Below are positions 41,800 through 50,653 of a DNA stretch of 64,000 nt, one piece after another. Both the position numbers and the translations under genes were made by a program. Source of the stretch: Ruicaihuangia caeni (GTDB taxonomy: Bacteria > Actinomycetota > Actinomycetes > Actinomycetales > Microbacteriaceae). Below the pieces are notes generated by a model. The model was not told the origin of the DNA. It searched no databases and saw only the letters and a list, made by a program, of their open reading frames with translations. The stretch's first letter is position 1; every line of letters starts with the position of its first letter. The stretch is from the NCBI RefSeq assembly GCF_029952955.1, contig NZ_JASATX010000003.1:420027-484026 (forward strand). Reading direction: 5' to 3'.

Positions 41800-42998
41800 G
41801 ACGGATGCTGGAACGCCCCGACCCGCGAATGGCAAGCCGCGAGACCGACGGTCGCCTGATCCTCGGGCTGATCGCAGCGGCCCTGGTCGGGTTGAACCTG
41901 CGCCCTGCGATCACCTCGGTCGCCGCCCTGCTCGACACCATCGCCGAACACCAACAGCTGACGACTGTCGAAGTGGTGCTGCTCTCTTCGCTGCCGATCG
42001 CGTCGTTCGGCGTGACGGCGCCACTCGTTCCGGTGGTCATGAGAAGGCTCGGAGTCGAGACCACGCTGTTCGCTGCGATGGTCGTGCTCTCGCTCTCCCT
42101 CTGGCTTCGCGCGAGTGTTGACGTTCTGCTGCTGCCCGCGACCTTCACCGGCGGGGTGGCCATCATGTTCGGCAGTGTGCTGATCCCGCCGTTCTTGCGC
42201 TCGATCGCGGCATCCCCGTTCTGGATCGGCGTGACGACGACCATGTTCGGCATCGGTGCGGCCACGGGCGCCTGGATCGCCATTCCCGTCTACAAACTCG
42301 CAGGGAACGAGCTCACGCCCGCGCTCGGGATGTGGTCGATCTCGGCACTCGTCGCAGCGCTCGGGATGCTCGTGGTGGTCGTCCGCGAGCGAGGCCGCCG
42401 TACGAGCTTGCCATTGCGGGCTGCACCGCCTGTCACCGACGCGAGCCGCACATGGCGCCTCAACATCTCGGTGGTCGCGACCTTCGCTCTCATGGCGATG
42501 GTGTACGCGACAGTGATCGCATGGTTGCCTGTGATGCTCCAGTCGCAAGGAGTGGATGCCGCGGATGCCGGCGCCCTGCTCGCCTGGTTCAACGTCGCCG
42601 GATTCCTACCCACGATGCTGCTCGGCACTATCGCGAAGCGCCCTCGCCTGCTCCTCGGCTCGGCGATCGCGGGCGGAGTGCTGCTCGCCGCAGCGATGGC
42701 CGGATTCACGCTCGGGCAGCCTTCACTGGCGTGGCTGCTCGTGACGGTCATCGGAGTGGCTGAGACGGGGATCTTCGGCATCTCGATGTACCTGCTCGTG
42801 CGCAATGAGCGCCCTGGCTCGAGCGTGCTCTCTGCCACGAGTCAGGGGGTGGGCTACGTGCTCGGCGCGTCCGTCTCCGCGCTCGCGGGAGCCCTGCAAT
42901 CGTGGTCAGGCGACTGGAACTTCTCGCTCTGGCTGCTGTGCGCGATCTCGCTCGCGCTCGCCGTGTGCGCTGGCCGTGCCGTGCGCACCTCACGCTAA
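41796..42998 (+). CDS. MFS transporter, CynX/NimT family
   Basis: A 400-residue twelve-segment carrier. LVGLNLRPAITSVAALLDTI is the hallmark N-terminal segment of the cyanate/nitroimidazole (CynX/NimT) group. ATG 41796 overlaps the dioxygenase stop. In this catabolic operon it may be a second importer for the aromatic or an exporter of an intermediate. Confidence 0.88.
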   Translation: MRRMLERPDPRMASRETDGRLILGLIAAALVGLNLRPAITSVAALLDTIAEHQQLTTVEVVLLSSLPIASFGVTAPLVPVVMRRLGVETTLFAAMVVLSLSLWLRASVDVLLLPATFTGGVAIMFGSVLIPPFLRSIAASPFWIGVTTTMFGIGAATGAWIAIPVYKLAGNELTPALGMWSISALVAALGMLVVVVRERGRRTSLPLRAAPPVTDASRTWRLNISVVATFALMAMVYATVIAWLPVMLQSQGVDAADAGALLAWFNVAGFLPTMLLGTIAKRPRLLLGSAIAGGVLLAAAMAGFTLGQPSLAWLLVTVIGVAETGIFGISMYLLVRNERPGSSVLSATSQGVGYVLGASVSALAGALQSWSGDWNFSLWLLCAISLALAVCAGRAVRTSR

Positions 42999-43058
42999 CG
43001 GAGCCGCCGCGCCGCGGCATCCGCATCACTACGAATCACCATGACGACAGGAGAACCG

Positions 43059-43913
43059 ATGAGATTCGCCAGCTTCACCACCCCCGATGGTTCCGACACT
43101 TGGGGTGCAGCCGTAGACGGCGCGCTCTACGACCTCGGACCGAGCGGCGCCAACCTCGCTGACTCGCTGAAGGACGCGATCGCGGAGGGCCTGCTCGACC
43201 ACGAGCGCATCAGCCTGCAGACGTTGCCGGCGATTCCCGAGCGCGACGTCGCGTTCCTGCCGGTGATCCCCGACCCGGCGAAGATCCTCTGCATCGGCGT
43301 GAACTACAAGACCCACCGCGAAGAGACCGGTCGCGCAGAGGTCAGCGCCCCGACGGTGTTCACCAGGTTCGCCGACACGCTCCTCGGGCATGACCAGCCG
43401 ACGATCCGGCCCGCCACCACGGAGCAGTTCGATTTCGAAGGCGAGCTCGCCATCATCATCGGCTCACCCGCCCACAAGGTGAGCGAGGCTGATGCCTGGC
43501 GCCACATCGCGGGCATGGCCGCGTTCAATGACTTCAGTGTGCGTGACTGGCAGCGAGCGACCACGCAGTGGACTCCCGGGAAGAACTTCCCTGCGACCGG
43601 CGCATTCGGTCCGTATTTCGTGCCGGTGGCAGACGTCGATGACTTCGACGGTCTGCGCCTTGAGACGCGGGTCAACGGCGAGACACGGCAGTCGGCGCTG
43701 CTCGGCGACCTCATCTTCACGGTGCCCCAACTGGTGGCGCATGTGACCGGCTTCACCGCTCTGCGACCCGGCGATGTGATCGTGACGGGAACGCCTGGCG
43801 GTGTCGGCCTCTTCAGCGATCCGCCGCGCATGCTGATCGACGGCGACGTCGTCGAGGTCGAGATCGGAGAGCTCGGGGTGCTGCGGAACGTCGTGCAGCA
43901 AGAGGTCGCGTAG
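43059..43913 (+). CDS. Fumarylacetoacetate hydrolase (FAH) family protein
   Basis: A 284-residue FAH-fold hydrolase/decarboxylase/isomerase. KILCIGVNYKTHREE provides the His86 region. FDFEGELAIIIG gives metal ligands Glu127/Glu129, with FNDFSVRDWQ (Asp158) and GDVIVTGTPGGVG completing the signature. Members act on products of meta-cleavage pathways (oxaloacetate or acylpyruvate hydrolysis, 2-hydroxyhepta-diene-dioate isomerisation), which fits its place after the extradiol dioxygenase. The start at 43059 follows AGGAGAACCG. Last gene of the operon. Confidence 0.9.
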   Translation: MRFASFTTPDGSDTWGAAVDGALYDLGPSGANLADSLKDAIAEGLLDHERISLQTLPAIPERDVAFLPVIPDPAKILCIGVNYKTHREETGRAEVSAPTVFTRFADTLLGHDQPTIRPATTEQFDFEGELAIIIGSPAHKVSEADAWRHIAGMAAFNDFSVRDWQRATTQWTPGKNFPATGAFGPYFVPVADVDDFDGLRLETRVNGETRQSALLGDLIFTVPQLVAHVTGFTALRPGDVIVTGTPGGVGLFSDPPRMLIDGDVVEVEIGELGVLRNVVQQEVA

Positions 43914-43937
43914 CCGCGGGATCCGCAGCCCGCCCGC

Positions 43938-43963
43938 GAGCCGGGCGAGCCGCTCGCCGGCTC
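43938..43963 (+). terminator. Hairpin after the aromatic operon
   Basis: GAGCCGGGCGAG / CTCGCCGGCTC stem with one bulged base, 25 bases past the FAH stop; no clear U-tract, so terminator activity is uncertain. Confidence 0.5.
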
Positions 43964-44071
43964 CCCGCCCAGCCCGACCAGCCAGGCTCACCCCGGCCGA
44001 CGACAGGCTCACACGACCCCGGGAACCGCACGCGACACTAGCGTGTTGACCCGGGGTCGTCATTCTTGTAA

Positions 44072-44093
44072 CTTGAACGGACAACTGGTCAAC
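44072..44093. promoter_or_regulatory. Candidate GntR operator, copy 1 (before the regulator operon)
   Basis: CTTGAACG-GACAAC-TGGTCAAC, an imperfect form of the perfect palindrome at 49990. A possible promoter TTGACC (44046) with 17-base spacing to TAACTT (44069) overlaps it, so binding would block transcription of the regulator and ABC genes. Confidence 0.65.
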
Positions 44094-44110
44094 CGATGGA
44101 GATTGACACC

Positions 44111-44869
44111 ATGCGACTGAGTCTGGACCGCACGAACGGGGGCTTCCCGCTCTACGTGCAGCTTGCCGACGCGTTGCAGGCGCTCATCGCAGACCAGCGA
44201 ATGGCCCCCGGCGACCTGCTCCCCAGCGAGAATGTGCTGGCCTCGCACAACGGCGTCTCGCGGGCCACGGTGATCAAGGCCTTCGATCTGCTGATCGAGC
44301 GCGGTCGGGTCGTTCGCAGCCAGGGTCGCGGCAGCTTCGTCAGCAGCCCCCCGATGGAGCGCGCCCTGCCAGAGCTCACCGGCTTCAGCGAGCACATCGA
44401 GAGCCTGGGTCTCGTGCCCGGCAACCGGCTGCTCGGCTACAGCGAGTTCGCCCCCGGCGACGCCGGTCGCCCCGAGTCGCCGTTCGGGCGCGAGGAGCGC
44501 ATCGTCGTCGTCGAGCGGCTGCGCTCGGTCGACGGCACCCCGGTCGGCCTGCACCGCACCGTGGTCTCGGCGCGCCTCGCGACCGAGATCGGACTCACCG
44601 CCGAGCGCGCCGCGACGCCCGGGTTCTCGTTCTACGACCTCTTGCGCCGGCACGGTCTCGCGGTAGAGGCGGGCGAAGAGACCCTCCGAGCGATCAACGC
44701 CGATGCCCGGGATGCCGGCCTGCTCGAAGTCGAGCCGGGCGCCGCGCTCATGGAGGCGGTGCGCGAGTCGCGTGGTCCGAGCGGCACGCTCATCGAGTTC
44801 GCGCATGCCCGCTATCTCGGCTCGCATTACCGCTACACCGTGAGGCTTGCCCCCGAAGCGCTCGGCTGA
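44111..44869 (+). CDS. GntR-family regulator with UTRA domain (HutC subfamily)
   Basis: A 252-residue regulator: winged HTH near residues 10-75 (LLPSENVLASHNGVSRATVI), UTRA domain to the end (REERIVVVERLRSVDGTPVG, AHARYLGSHYRYTVRLAPE). ATG 44111 is chosen because GGAG stands ten bases before it; the ATG at 44096 abuts the operator and lacks a ribosome site. It is first gene of an operon with a VOC protein and an ABC importer. A matching operator lies in front of the operon at 50081, so it probably controls uptake and catabolism together. Confidence 0.92.
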   Translation: MRLSLDRTNGGFPLYVQLADALQALIADQRMAPGDLLPSENVLASHNGVSRATVIKAFDLLIERGRVVRSQGRGSFVSSPPMERALPELTGFSEHIESLGLVPGNRLLGYSEFAPGDAGRPESPFGREERIVVVERLRSVDGTPVGLHRTVVSARLATEIGLTAERAATPGFSFYDLLRRHGLAVEAGEETLRAINADARDAGLLEVEPGAALMEAVRESRGPSGTLIEFAHARYLGSHYRYTVRLAPEALG

Positions 44870-44928
44870 GCGCCCGGACGGCGCGTGACCGCGCAGATCT
44901 CGACGTCGAGAAGGAAGAGAACCACCCG

Positions 44929-45405
44929 ATGCACGCCCCTGACCCCTCTGCCGCTCCGCGCGGTCACTCGATCACGATCGTCACGCTCGGCGTGACCGAC
45001 CTCCAGCGCTCGATCGACTTCTACACGGCGCTCGGCTGGCCGGTGTCGCCGGCATCCGATCCGGCCATGTGCACCTTCGTGCTCACCCCGAGCACCGTGC
45101 TCGGGCTCGTGCCGACCGGCATCCTCGAGGGCGATTCGGGCCTGCGCACCGCCGCGCGTGCCCCGGGCGAGTTCGGCGGCGTGACGCTCGCGGTCAACGG
45201 CCACGACGAGGCCGACGTCGACGCGATCCTGGCGCGCGCGGTCACCGCGGGCGCGACCCTGCACAAGGCGGCCTCGTTGCAGGACTGGGGCGGATACCCC
45301 GGGTACTCCGGCTACTTCCTCGACCCCGACGGGCATCCGTGGGAGGTCGCGTACGCGCCGTTCATCGAGATCCTCGACAACGGCAACCTGAAGCTGCCGG
45401 CATGA
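44929..45405 (+). CDS. VOC-family (glyoxalase/dioxygenase-superfamily) protein
   Basis: A 158-residue single VOC module: ITIVTLGVTDLQRSIDFYTA at the start and YSGYFLDPDGHPWEVAYAP at the end, with His and Glu in typical metal positions. Function cannot be assigned; members include glyoxalases, epimerases and fosfomycin-type resistance proteins. Its stop overlaps the ABC ATPase start. Confidence 0.85.
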   Translation: MHAPDPSAAPRGHSITIVTLGVTDLQRSIDFYTALGWPVSPASDPAMCTFVLTPSTVLGLVPTGILEGDSGLRTAARAPGEFGGVTLAVNGHDEADVDAILARAVTAGATLHKAASLQDWGGYPGYSGYFLDPDGHPWEVAYAPFIEILDNGNLKLPA

Positions 45406-46187
45406 CGGCGGCGGTCGATCGGATGAGCGAGTACCTCATCGAGACCCGTGACCTCGCGGTGTCGTTCGGTCACGTGCACGCCCTGCGCGGGGTGAACCTG
45501 CGACTGCGACCCGGCCGCATCACGGCGCTGGTCGGCGACAACGGCGCCGGCAAGAGCACGCTCGTGAAGGTGCTCTCGGGCGTGCAGCGTCCGACGAGCG
45601 GCTCGATTCTGCTCGAGGGGCGTGAGCACAGCTTCACGAAGCCGGCCGATGCGCACGCCGCCGGCATCGAGGTGGTCTACCAAGACCTCGCCGTCGCCCC
45701 AGACATGAGCTCGGTCGAGAACCTGTTCCTCGGCCGGTACCTGCGCAAGCCCGGCCTTCTCGGGCGGCTCGGCGTGATCGACCGCAAGCGCATGCGCCAC
45801 GAGGCGCAAGCCGCGTTCGACGCGCTCGGCATGACGGTGCAAGACATCGACAAACCCGTGATCGGGCTCTCGGGCGGTCAACGGCAGGGTGTGGCAGTCT
45901 GCCGCGCATCGATCTGGGCGTCGCGACTGGTCATCTTCGACGAGCCGACCGCGGCCCTCGGCGTGGTGCAGACCGAGAAGGTCGTCGCGCTCATCCGCGG
46001 CATCCGGGCGCGCGGCATCGCGGTGCTCGTCATCAGCCACGACCTGCCGCAGGTGCTCGAGATCGCCGACGACATCGTCGTGCTTCGCCAGGGGCGGGAT
46101 GCCGCCGAGCTCGACCCTGCGTCATCGAGCGTGCGCGAGCTCGTCGACTACATGACGGGCGCGAAAGAAGGAGGCCGCGCGGCATGA
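45402..46187 (+). CDS. Sugar-type ABC transporter ATP-binding protein (single-domain)
   Basis: A 261-residue ATPase with Walker A GDNGAGKST (45-53), VYQDLAV, signature LSGGQRQGVAVC, Walker B VIFDEPTAALGVVQT and switch His in VISHDLPQ. Very similar to the ATPase at 3423 (shared AALGVVQT and RQGVAVCRA). ATG 45402 overlaps the VOC stop; an in-frame ATG 21 bases later is an alternative. Confidence 0.92.
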   Translation: MTAAVDRMSEYLIETRDLAVSFGHVHALRGVNLRLRPGRITALVGDNGAGKSTLVKVLSGVQRPTSGSILLEGREHSFTKPADAHAAGIEVVYQDLAVAPDMSSVENLFLGRYLRKPGLLGRLGVIDRKRMRHEAQAAFDALGMTVQDIDKPVIGLSGGQRQGVAVCRASIWASRLVIFDEPTAALGVVQTEKVVALIRGIRARGIAVLVISHDLPQVLEIADDIVVLRQGRDAAELDPASSSVRELVDYMTGAKEGGRAA

Positions 46188-47188
46188 ACGAGACGACTAC
46201 CCTCGCTCGCCCCGGCACGGGCCGCACGCGCAGCAGCGTGAAGGATCGGCTCTGGTCGCCGCAGATGCTGCTGCTCGGCGTGCTCGTGCTGCTGTGCGCC
46301 GTGTTCACAGCCGCCGACTCCGAGTCGTTCGCGAACGCAATGAACTGGCGCAACATCCTGCTCGACGTGAGCGTGCTCACGGTGCTCGCGGTCGGGGCGA
46401 CGCTGATTCTCGCCATGGCCGACTTCGACCTCTCGATCGGCTCGGTGCTCGTGCTCTCGGGCGTGGTCAGCGCCCTGACGATGAGCGCCCTCGGTGACTC
46501 GGCGGGGTCGCTGCTGCTCGGGCTCGTGGTCGGTGTGCTCACCGGCGCCGCCTGCGGGGCGGCATCCGGAATCGTGGTCGCACGCTTCGGCGTGCCGTCG
46601 ATCATCGTCACGCTCGGCATGCTCGGCGTGGCGCAGGGCATCGCGCTGCTGCTCACGAACGGCGTCGATGTGCGCAACGTGCCGCGCTCGCTCGTGATGG
46701 GCCTCGGCAACGGCAATGCGTTCTCGAACATCCCATGGCTCGCCGTGATCGCCGCCGTGATCGCGATCGTCATCGGCATGATGCTCAGGCACACCGTGTT
46801 CGGCCGCAACACGATCGCGATCGGGTCGAGCCTCGAGGCGCTGCGCCGGTCGGGCACGAGCGTCGTCGCGCAGAAAATCGCGGTGTTCGCGCTCGCCGGA
46901 GCGCTCTACGGGCTCGCCGGGTACCTCTCTCTCGCGCGCTTCTCGACCACGACGATCGCCGGTCACGGCTCCGACATGCTTGATGCATACACCGCAGTGA
47001 TTCTCGGCGGCAATAGCCCGTTTGGCGGCATGGGCTCCGTTCTCGGATCGGTGATCGGCGTGTTCATTCCCGTCGTGCTGCGAAACGGGTTCGTCATCGT
47101 CGATGTGCAGCCGTTCTGGCAGCAGATCGTAGTCGGCACGATCCTCGTCGCCGCGGTGTACCTGCACCGCGCGCGCCGCCGTGGTTGA
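46184..47188 (+). CDS. Sugar-type ABC transporter permease (RbsC family)
   Basis: A 334-residue membrane protein with about ten segments; family loop MADFDLSIGSVLVLSG (replacing the usual GGIDLSVG), FGRNTIAIGSS, VILGGNSPFGGMGS. Overlaps the ATPase stop by four bases. Confidence 0.92.
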   Translation: MNETTTLARPGTGRTRSSVKDRLWSPQMLLLGVLVLLCAVFTAADSESFANAMNWRNILLDVSVLTVLAVGATLILAMADFDLSIGSVLVLSGVVSALTMSALGDSAGSLLLGLVVGVLTGAACGAASGIVVARFGVPSIIVTLGMLGVAQGIALLLTNGVDVRNVPRSLVMGLGNGNAFSNIPWLAVIAAVIAIVIGMMLRHTVFGRNTIAIGSSLEALRRSGTSVVAQKIAVFALAGALYGLAGYLSLARFSTTTIAGHGSDMLDAYTAVILGGNSPFGGMGSVLGSVIGVFIPVVLRNGFVIVDVQPFWQQIVVGTILVAAVYLHRARRRG

Positions 47189-47237
47189 GCTGCCCCTTGG
47201 TCCTCGCACCACCAACCATTTCCTGCAAGGAGAACGC

Positions 47238-48233
47238 ATGAAAAAGCAGTACACCGTCGTACTCGGCATCGCCTCGCTGAGCGCCCTCGTGCTGGCAGGG
47301 TGCGCCTCGACGGCGCCCGGCAACACGGCTGGCGAGAGCGACGATTCGCTCGAAATGACACTTATCACAGGCAGCGGAGGCCCTTACTACGAGGCGCTTT
47401 CCTGCGGCGCCAAGAAGGCGGCGACCGAGCTCGGCATCGAGCTGAGCGTGCAGTTCCCGCCCGCGTGGGACCCGATCGAGAGCACCTCGCTGCTCAACGC
47501 CGCCACCTCGACCAAGCCTGACGCGATCGTGGTCGTGCCGACCGACCAGACCGTACTCGTGGCCCCCATCCAGCAGGCGGTGGATGCCGGCATCACCGTC
47601 GTCACGGTCGACCAGACGCTCGACGAGGCGGACGCCCACCTCGTCGCCTCAGCGGTCGCGACCGACAACGAGGTGGCGGGTGCCGAGGCGGCCGACGTCA
47701 TGGCCGAGCTCATCGGCGGCAAGGGCACGGTGCTCGTCGACGGCGCCGCACCCGGTTCGAGCGCCGCCGACCAGCGCACCAATGGTTTCCTCGAGCGCAT
47801 GGCGTCGGAGCACCCGCAGGTGAACGTGCTCGAAGTGCAGTACTCGAACTCCGACCCCGCGAAGGCGACGCAGATCGTCAACGCCGCGCTCGCAGCCAAC
47901 TCCGACCTCGCCGGCGTGTACGTCGTCTACCAAGACGGCGTGATCGGTGCGGGAACCGCCCTGCGCGCCTCAGAGCGCGGCGGCGAGATCGTGCTCGTCG
48001 GCTTCGACACCGCGCCCGCTGAGGTCGAGCTGCTCGAAGAGGGCCTCGCGTCAGCGCTCATCGCGCAGCAGCCCGCCGTCATGGGCTACGACGCGGTCGT
48101 CGAGGCGCATGCGGCACTCACCGACGGTGCGGTGCAGCACATGAAGCAGACCCCGATCAAGGTCGTCACCAAAGACAACCTGGGCGAGGCCGATGTAAAG
48201 ACGCTGCTCTCGGCCAGCGCCTCCTCGTGCTGA
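47238..48233 (+). CDS. Sugar-type ABC transporter substrate-binding lipoprotein
   Basis: A 331-residue RbsB-like receptor: MKKQYTVVLG, lipobox LAGC with Cys22. GGPYYEALSCGAKKAATELG resembles the equivalent region of the receptor at 5271. The start follows AAGGAGAACGC. It ends the regulator-VOC-ABC operon and is followed by a strong terminator. Co-regulation with the nucleoside phosphorylase operon suggests a nucleoside or modified sugar ligand. Confidence 0.9.
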   Translation: MKKQYTVVLGIASLSALVLAGCASTAPGNTAGESDDSLEMTLITGSGGPYYEALSCGAKKAATELGIELSVQFPPAWDPIESTSLLNAATSTKPDAIVVVPTDQTVLVAPIQQAVDAGITVVTVDQTLDEADAHLVASAVATDNEVAGAEAADVMAELIGGKGTVLVDGAAPGSSAADQRTNGFLERMASEHPQVNVLEVQYSNSDPAKATQIVNAALAANSDLAGVYVVYQDGVIGAGTALRASERGGEIVLVGFDTAPAEVELLEEGLASALIAQQPAVMGYDAVVEAHAALTDGAVQHMKQTPIKVVTKDNLGEADVKTLLSASASSC

Positions 48234-48247
48234 GTCTCTGAGCCCCG

Positions 48248-48305
48248 GCAGGCGCCGGCCGTGTCACGATGCGCAGAGCGGATTGTGGCGACGGCCGGCG
48301 CCTGC
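48248..48305. terminator. Long-stem terminator between convergent genes
   Basis: Perfect 15-bp inverted repeat GCAGGCGCCGGCCGT / ACGGCCGGCGCCTGC with a 28-base loop, between the ABC receptor gene (end 48233) and the dNTPase-like gene (end 48358). Just after it (48340-48370) is a short GAGGCTC tandem repeat. Confidence 0.75.
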
Positions 48306-48357
48306 TGCATTCGTCCGGCTGACGGTGCTGAGGGTGCTGGAGGCTCGAGGCTCGAGG

Positions 48358-49863
48358 CTAGAGGCTCTGGCCGATCTCCCAGAGCCGGTCGGTGCGGCCA
48401 GAGATTGCCTCGGCGAGCGCCAGCGCCTGGTTGTCGGTGAGCGACGCCACGTAGTCGAGAACGCCCCGCGCGCAGGCGAGCCGGTCGCGGCTCGGCGTGC
48501 CGCTGAGGTCGGCGGTCGCGAGCCGCTCGGCGTCGAGCGCGCGGTAGCCGTCGTGTGCAAGTGCGATGAGATCTCGCAGCCGCCGGGGCGCCCGCTCCCG
48601 GTCGTCGGCGTCGTCGAGCCAGGCCATGAGCGAGTTCACCGAGCGCACGAGCACCCGGCCGAGGCCGCGCTGGTAGATCGCGAGGTCCGGGCGGCTGAGC
48701 ACGAACCGCTTGTGGATGAACTTCAGCACCTCGACCTCGTGCCAGGGCTGCACGTCGAGCGAGACCGGGCCCGAGCGCGACACCGGGCGTGGCACCAACA
48801 CGACGGCATCCTGCAGCCGTGCGATCCAGCGGGCGGTGAATGAGGCGAGCAGCCGTTCCGATTCGAGCGAGCCGTCGAAGGGCCGCGCGAGCAGCGAGTC
48901 GACGAGGTCGGCGCCGACCGCGGCGACGGAGGCGTGGAACGCGTGGTCGTCGGCGATCCACGCGTCGTCTCGGCGCAGCTTGCGCCTCAGGGCCTCAAGA
49001 CCGGCCCCTGGCGCCTGGGTGTCGGTGAGCTCGCCGGCGCCGGCGCGCGCCCATTCGCTGGTCGCGTCGAGCCAGCCGCGGAACTCGGCCGCGATCGTCG
49101 CATGCCCCAGCAGGCCGGCGCGGTGGAAGTCTTCGACATCGTGCACCGAGTAGGCGATGTCGTCGGCGACGTCCATGATGGCGCACTCGACCGATTGCTC
49201 GAACGGGCGCAAGCCGCCGTGGTCTGCCCGGGCTGCCTCGAGGTCGGCCGCGTCGATGACATAGGCCGAGTGCTTGCGGATCTCGAGACGATCGCCGTGA
49301 CGACGGATGCCGCGGCGCGACTCGGCACCGAGTGCTTCGGCATCCGTTGTGCTCGTCCATGGATACTTCGCCACCGCGGTGCGCACCGCCGAAGTGAGGT
49401 TCAGCCCGCGCTCGGCCTCGTCGATCACGTCCAGCGCGGTGACGATGCGGTACGTCTGCGCGTTGCCCTCGAAGCCGTCGGCGAGCCCGAGCGTCTCGCG
49501 CGCCAGGCGATCGAGCACCGACTCGCCGAGGTGGCCGAAGGGCGGGTGCCCGAGGTCGTGCGCCGCGGCGGCGGCCTGCACCACCACCGGCTCGATCGGC
49601 GGCGCATCGGGGAGGTCGGCGGCCTCGAGCTCGCCGCGAAGCCGCACCCCGATCGACCGCGCGACCGCGGTCACCTTGATCGAGTGCGTGAGCCTGTTGT
49701 GGATCTGCGCGCCCGCGCCGGGCTGCGAGATCACCTGCGTCACCGCCGAGAGACGCGAGTAGTACGGCGAGAACCGGATGCGCTCGATGTCGACGCGGTA
49801 GGGCGACTGGCCGCCGGGCTGTGCTCGCTCGTCATGAAGCCGCGACATCCGGTGACCACTCAT
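48358..49863 (-). CDS. dgt: dGTP triphosphohydrolase-like HD-domain protein
   Basis: A 501-residue dNTPase of the Dgt family, converting dGTP to deoxyguanosine and tripolyphosphate. HD-fold metal ligands: His60 in NRLTHSIKV, His102-Asp103 and His106/His111 in AHDLGHPPFGHLGE, and a further Asp in MDVADDIAYSVHD. The start at 49863 follows GAGGAG and gives the standard N-terminus (SPYRVDIERIRFSPYYSRLS). It lies between two halves of a GntR regulon on the opposite strand and is probably an unrelated housekeeping gene, although a deoxynucleoside link is conceivable. Confidence 0.9.
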   Translation of the reverse strand: MSGHRMSRLHDERAQPGGQSPYRVDIERIRFSPYYSRLSAVTQVISQPGAGAQIHNRLTHSIKVTAVARSIGVRLRGELEAADLPDAPPIEPVVVQAAAAAHDLGHPPFGHLGESVLDRLARETLGLADGFEGNAQTYRIVTALDVIDEAERGLNLTSAVRTAVAKYPWTSTTDAEALGAESRRGIRRHGDRLEIRKHSAYVIDAADLEAARADHGGLRPFEQSVECAIMDVADDIAYSVHDVEDFHRAGLLGHATIAAEFRGWLDATSEWARAGAGELTDTQAPGAGLEALRRKLRRDDAWIADDHAFHASVAAVGADLVDSLLARPFDGSLESERLLASFTARWIARLQDAVVLVPRPVSRSGPVSLDVQPWHEVEVLKFIHKRFVLSRPDLAIYQRGLGRVLVRSVNSLMAWLDDADDRERAPRRLRDLIALAHDGYRALDAERLATADLSGTPSRDRLACARGVLDYVASLTDNQALALAEAISGRTDRLWEIGQSL

Positions 49864-49989
49864 CGATGCACTCCTCGGTTCGGCTGCCGTGCGCGGCGGA
49901 CGGGGCGGCCGCCCGGCCGTGACCGCTCTGCGGATGCGAGCGGTCGTCAATCGGCGGGCGAGTTGCGCAACGGCTGGGTTCAAGGGTAA

Positions 49990-50011
49990 CTTGACCGGAC
50001 AAGCGGTCAAG
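49990..50011. promoter_or_regulatory. Candidate GntR operator, copy 2 (perfect palindrome)
   Basis: CTTGACCG-GACAAG-CGGTCAAG: perfect 8-bp inverted repeat with a 6-base centre, matching copy 1 (44072) at 18 of 22 positions. A possible promoter (TTGCGC at 49963, TAACTT at 49987) overlaps it. It lies 69 bases before the amidohydrolase gene and 126 bases from the divergent dgt start. Confidence 0.7.
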
Positions 50012-50080
50012 TATGACGACGAAGTCCAACGCCACTCCGGCACGCCTGGGCCAGTTCGCCGTCTGAGGGATGGAGCGACC

Positions 50081-50653
50081 ATGACGGAGAACACCGAGCG
50101 CGTGCCCACGGCGCTCATCCTCGTCGACGTAATCGCGTCGTTCTTCGAACCCGGCCAGCCCAACGCCTACCCCGAGGCGAACGACGCGCTGCCCGCGATC
50201 GCCCAACTGCTCGCCGCAGCGCGCGAACGCGGCACGCTCGTCGTGCACGCGGTGGAACGGCACTACCCGGGCCTCGACGACTTCGAGTTCCGCAAGCTGC
50301 CGCGCCATCACGAGATCGGCGACACCGACACGGCCTACGTGCCCGGCTTCGAGCCGCGGTTCGACGCACGCGAGGTCGAAGTGCCCAAGCGACGGTACTC
50401 GGGCTTCTACGCGACCGACCTCGACCTGCTTCTTCGCGAGCAGGGGATCCGCCGGGTGGTCATCGCCGGCGTGAAGACGAACGTGTGCATCCGCGCGACC
50501 GCGCAAGACGCGTTCGCCGGCGGTTTCGACGTGTGGGTGCCGCGCGAGGCGACCAACTCGAACCGTCCGCACCTGGCCGAGGCGAGCCTCGAAGACATCG
50601 AGCGGTACTTCGGCCGCGTGCCGAGCCTGCAACAGGCGCTGGACGCGTTGTGA
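50081..50653 (+). CDS. Isochorismatase-family cysteine hydrolase, RutB-like
   Basis: A 190-residue amidohydrolase with the full triad Asp16 (LILVDVIAS), Lys103 (VPKRRYSGFYATDLD) and Cys136 (GVKTNVCIRATAQDAF). The K-x-x-YSGFY-x-TDLD segment resembles RutB and N-carbamoylsarcosine amidases, which hydrolyse carbamoyl or ureido groups. Start ATG 50081 follows GGAGCGACC. First gene of a tightly coupled operon; overlaps the kinase start. A carbamate/ureido hydrolase acting on the base part of a nucleoside is suggested by context. Confidence 0.85.
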   Translation: MTENTERVPTALILVDVIASFFEPGQPNAYPEANDALPAIAQLLAAARERGTLVVHAVERHYPGLDDFEFRKLPRHHEIGDTDTAYVPGFEPRFDAREVEVPKRRYSGFYATDLDLLLREQGIRRVVIAGVKTNVCIRATAQDAFAGGFDVWVPREATNSNRPHLAEASLEDIERYFGRVPSLQQALDAL

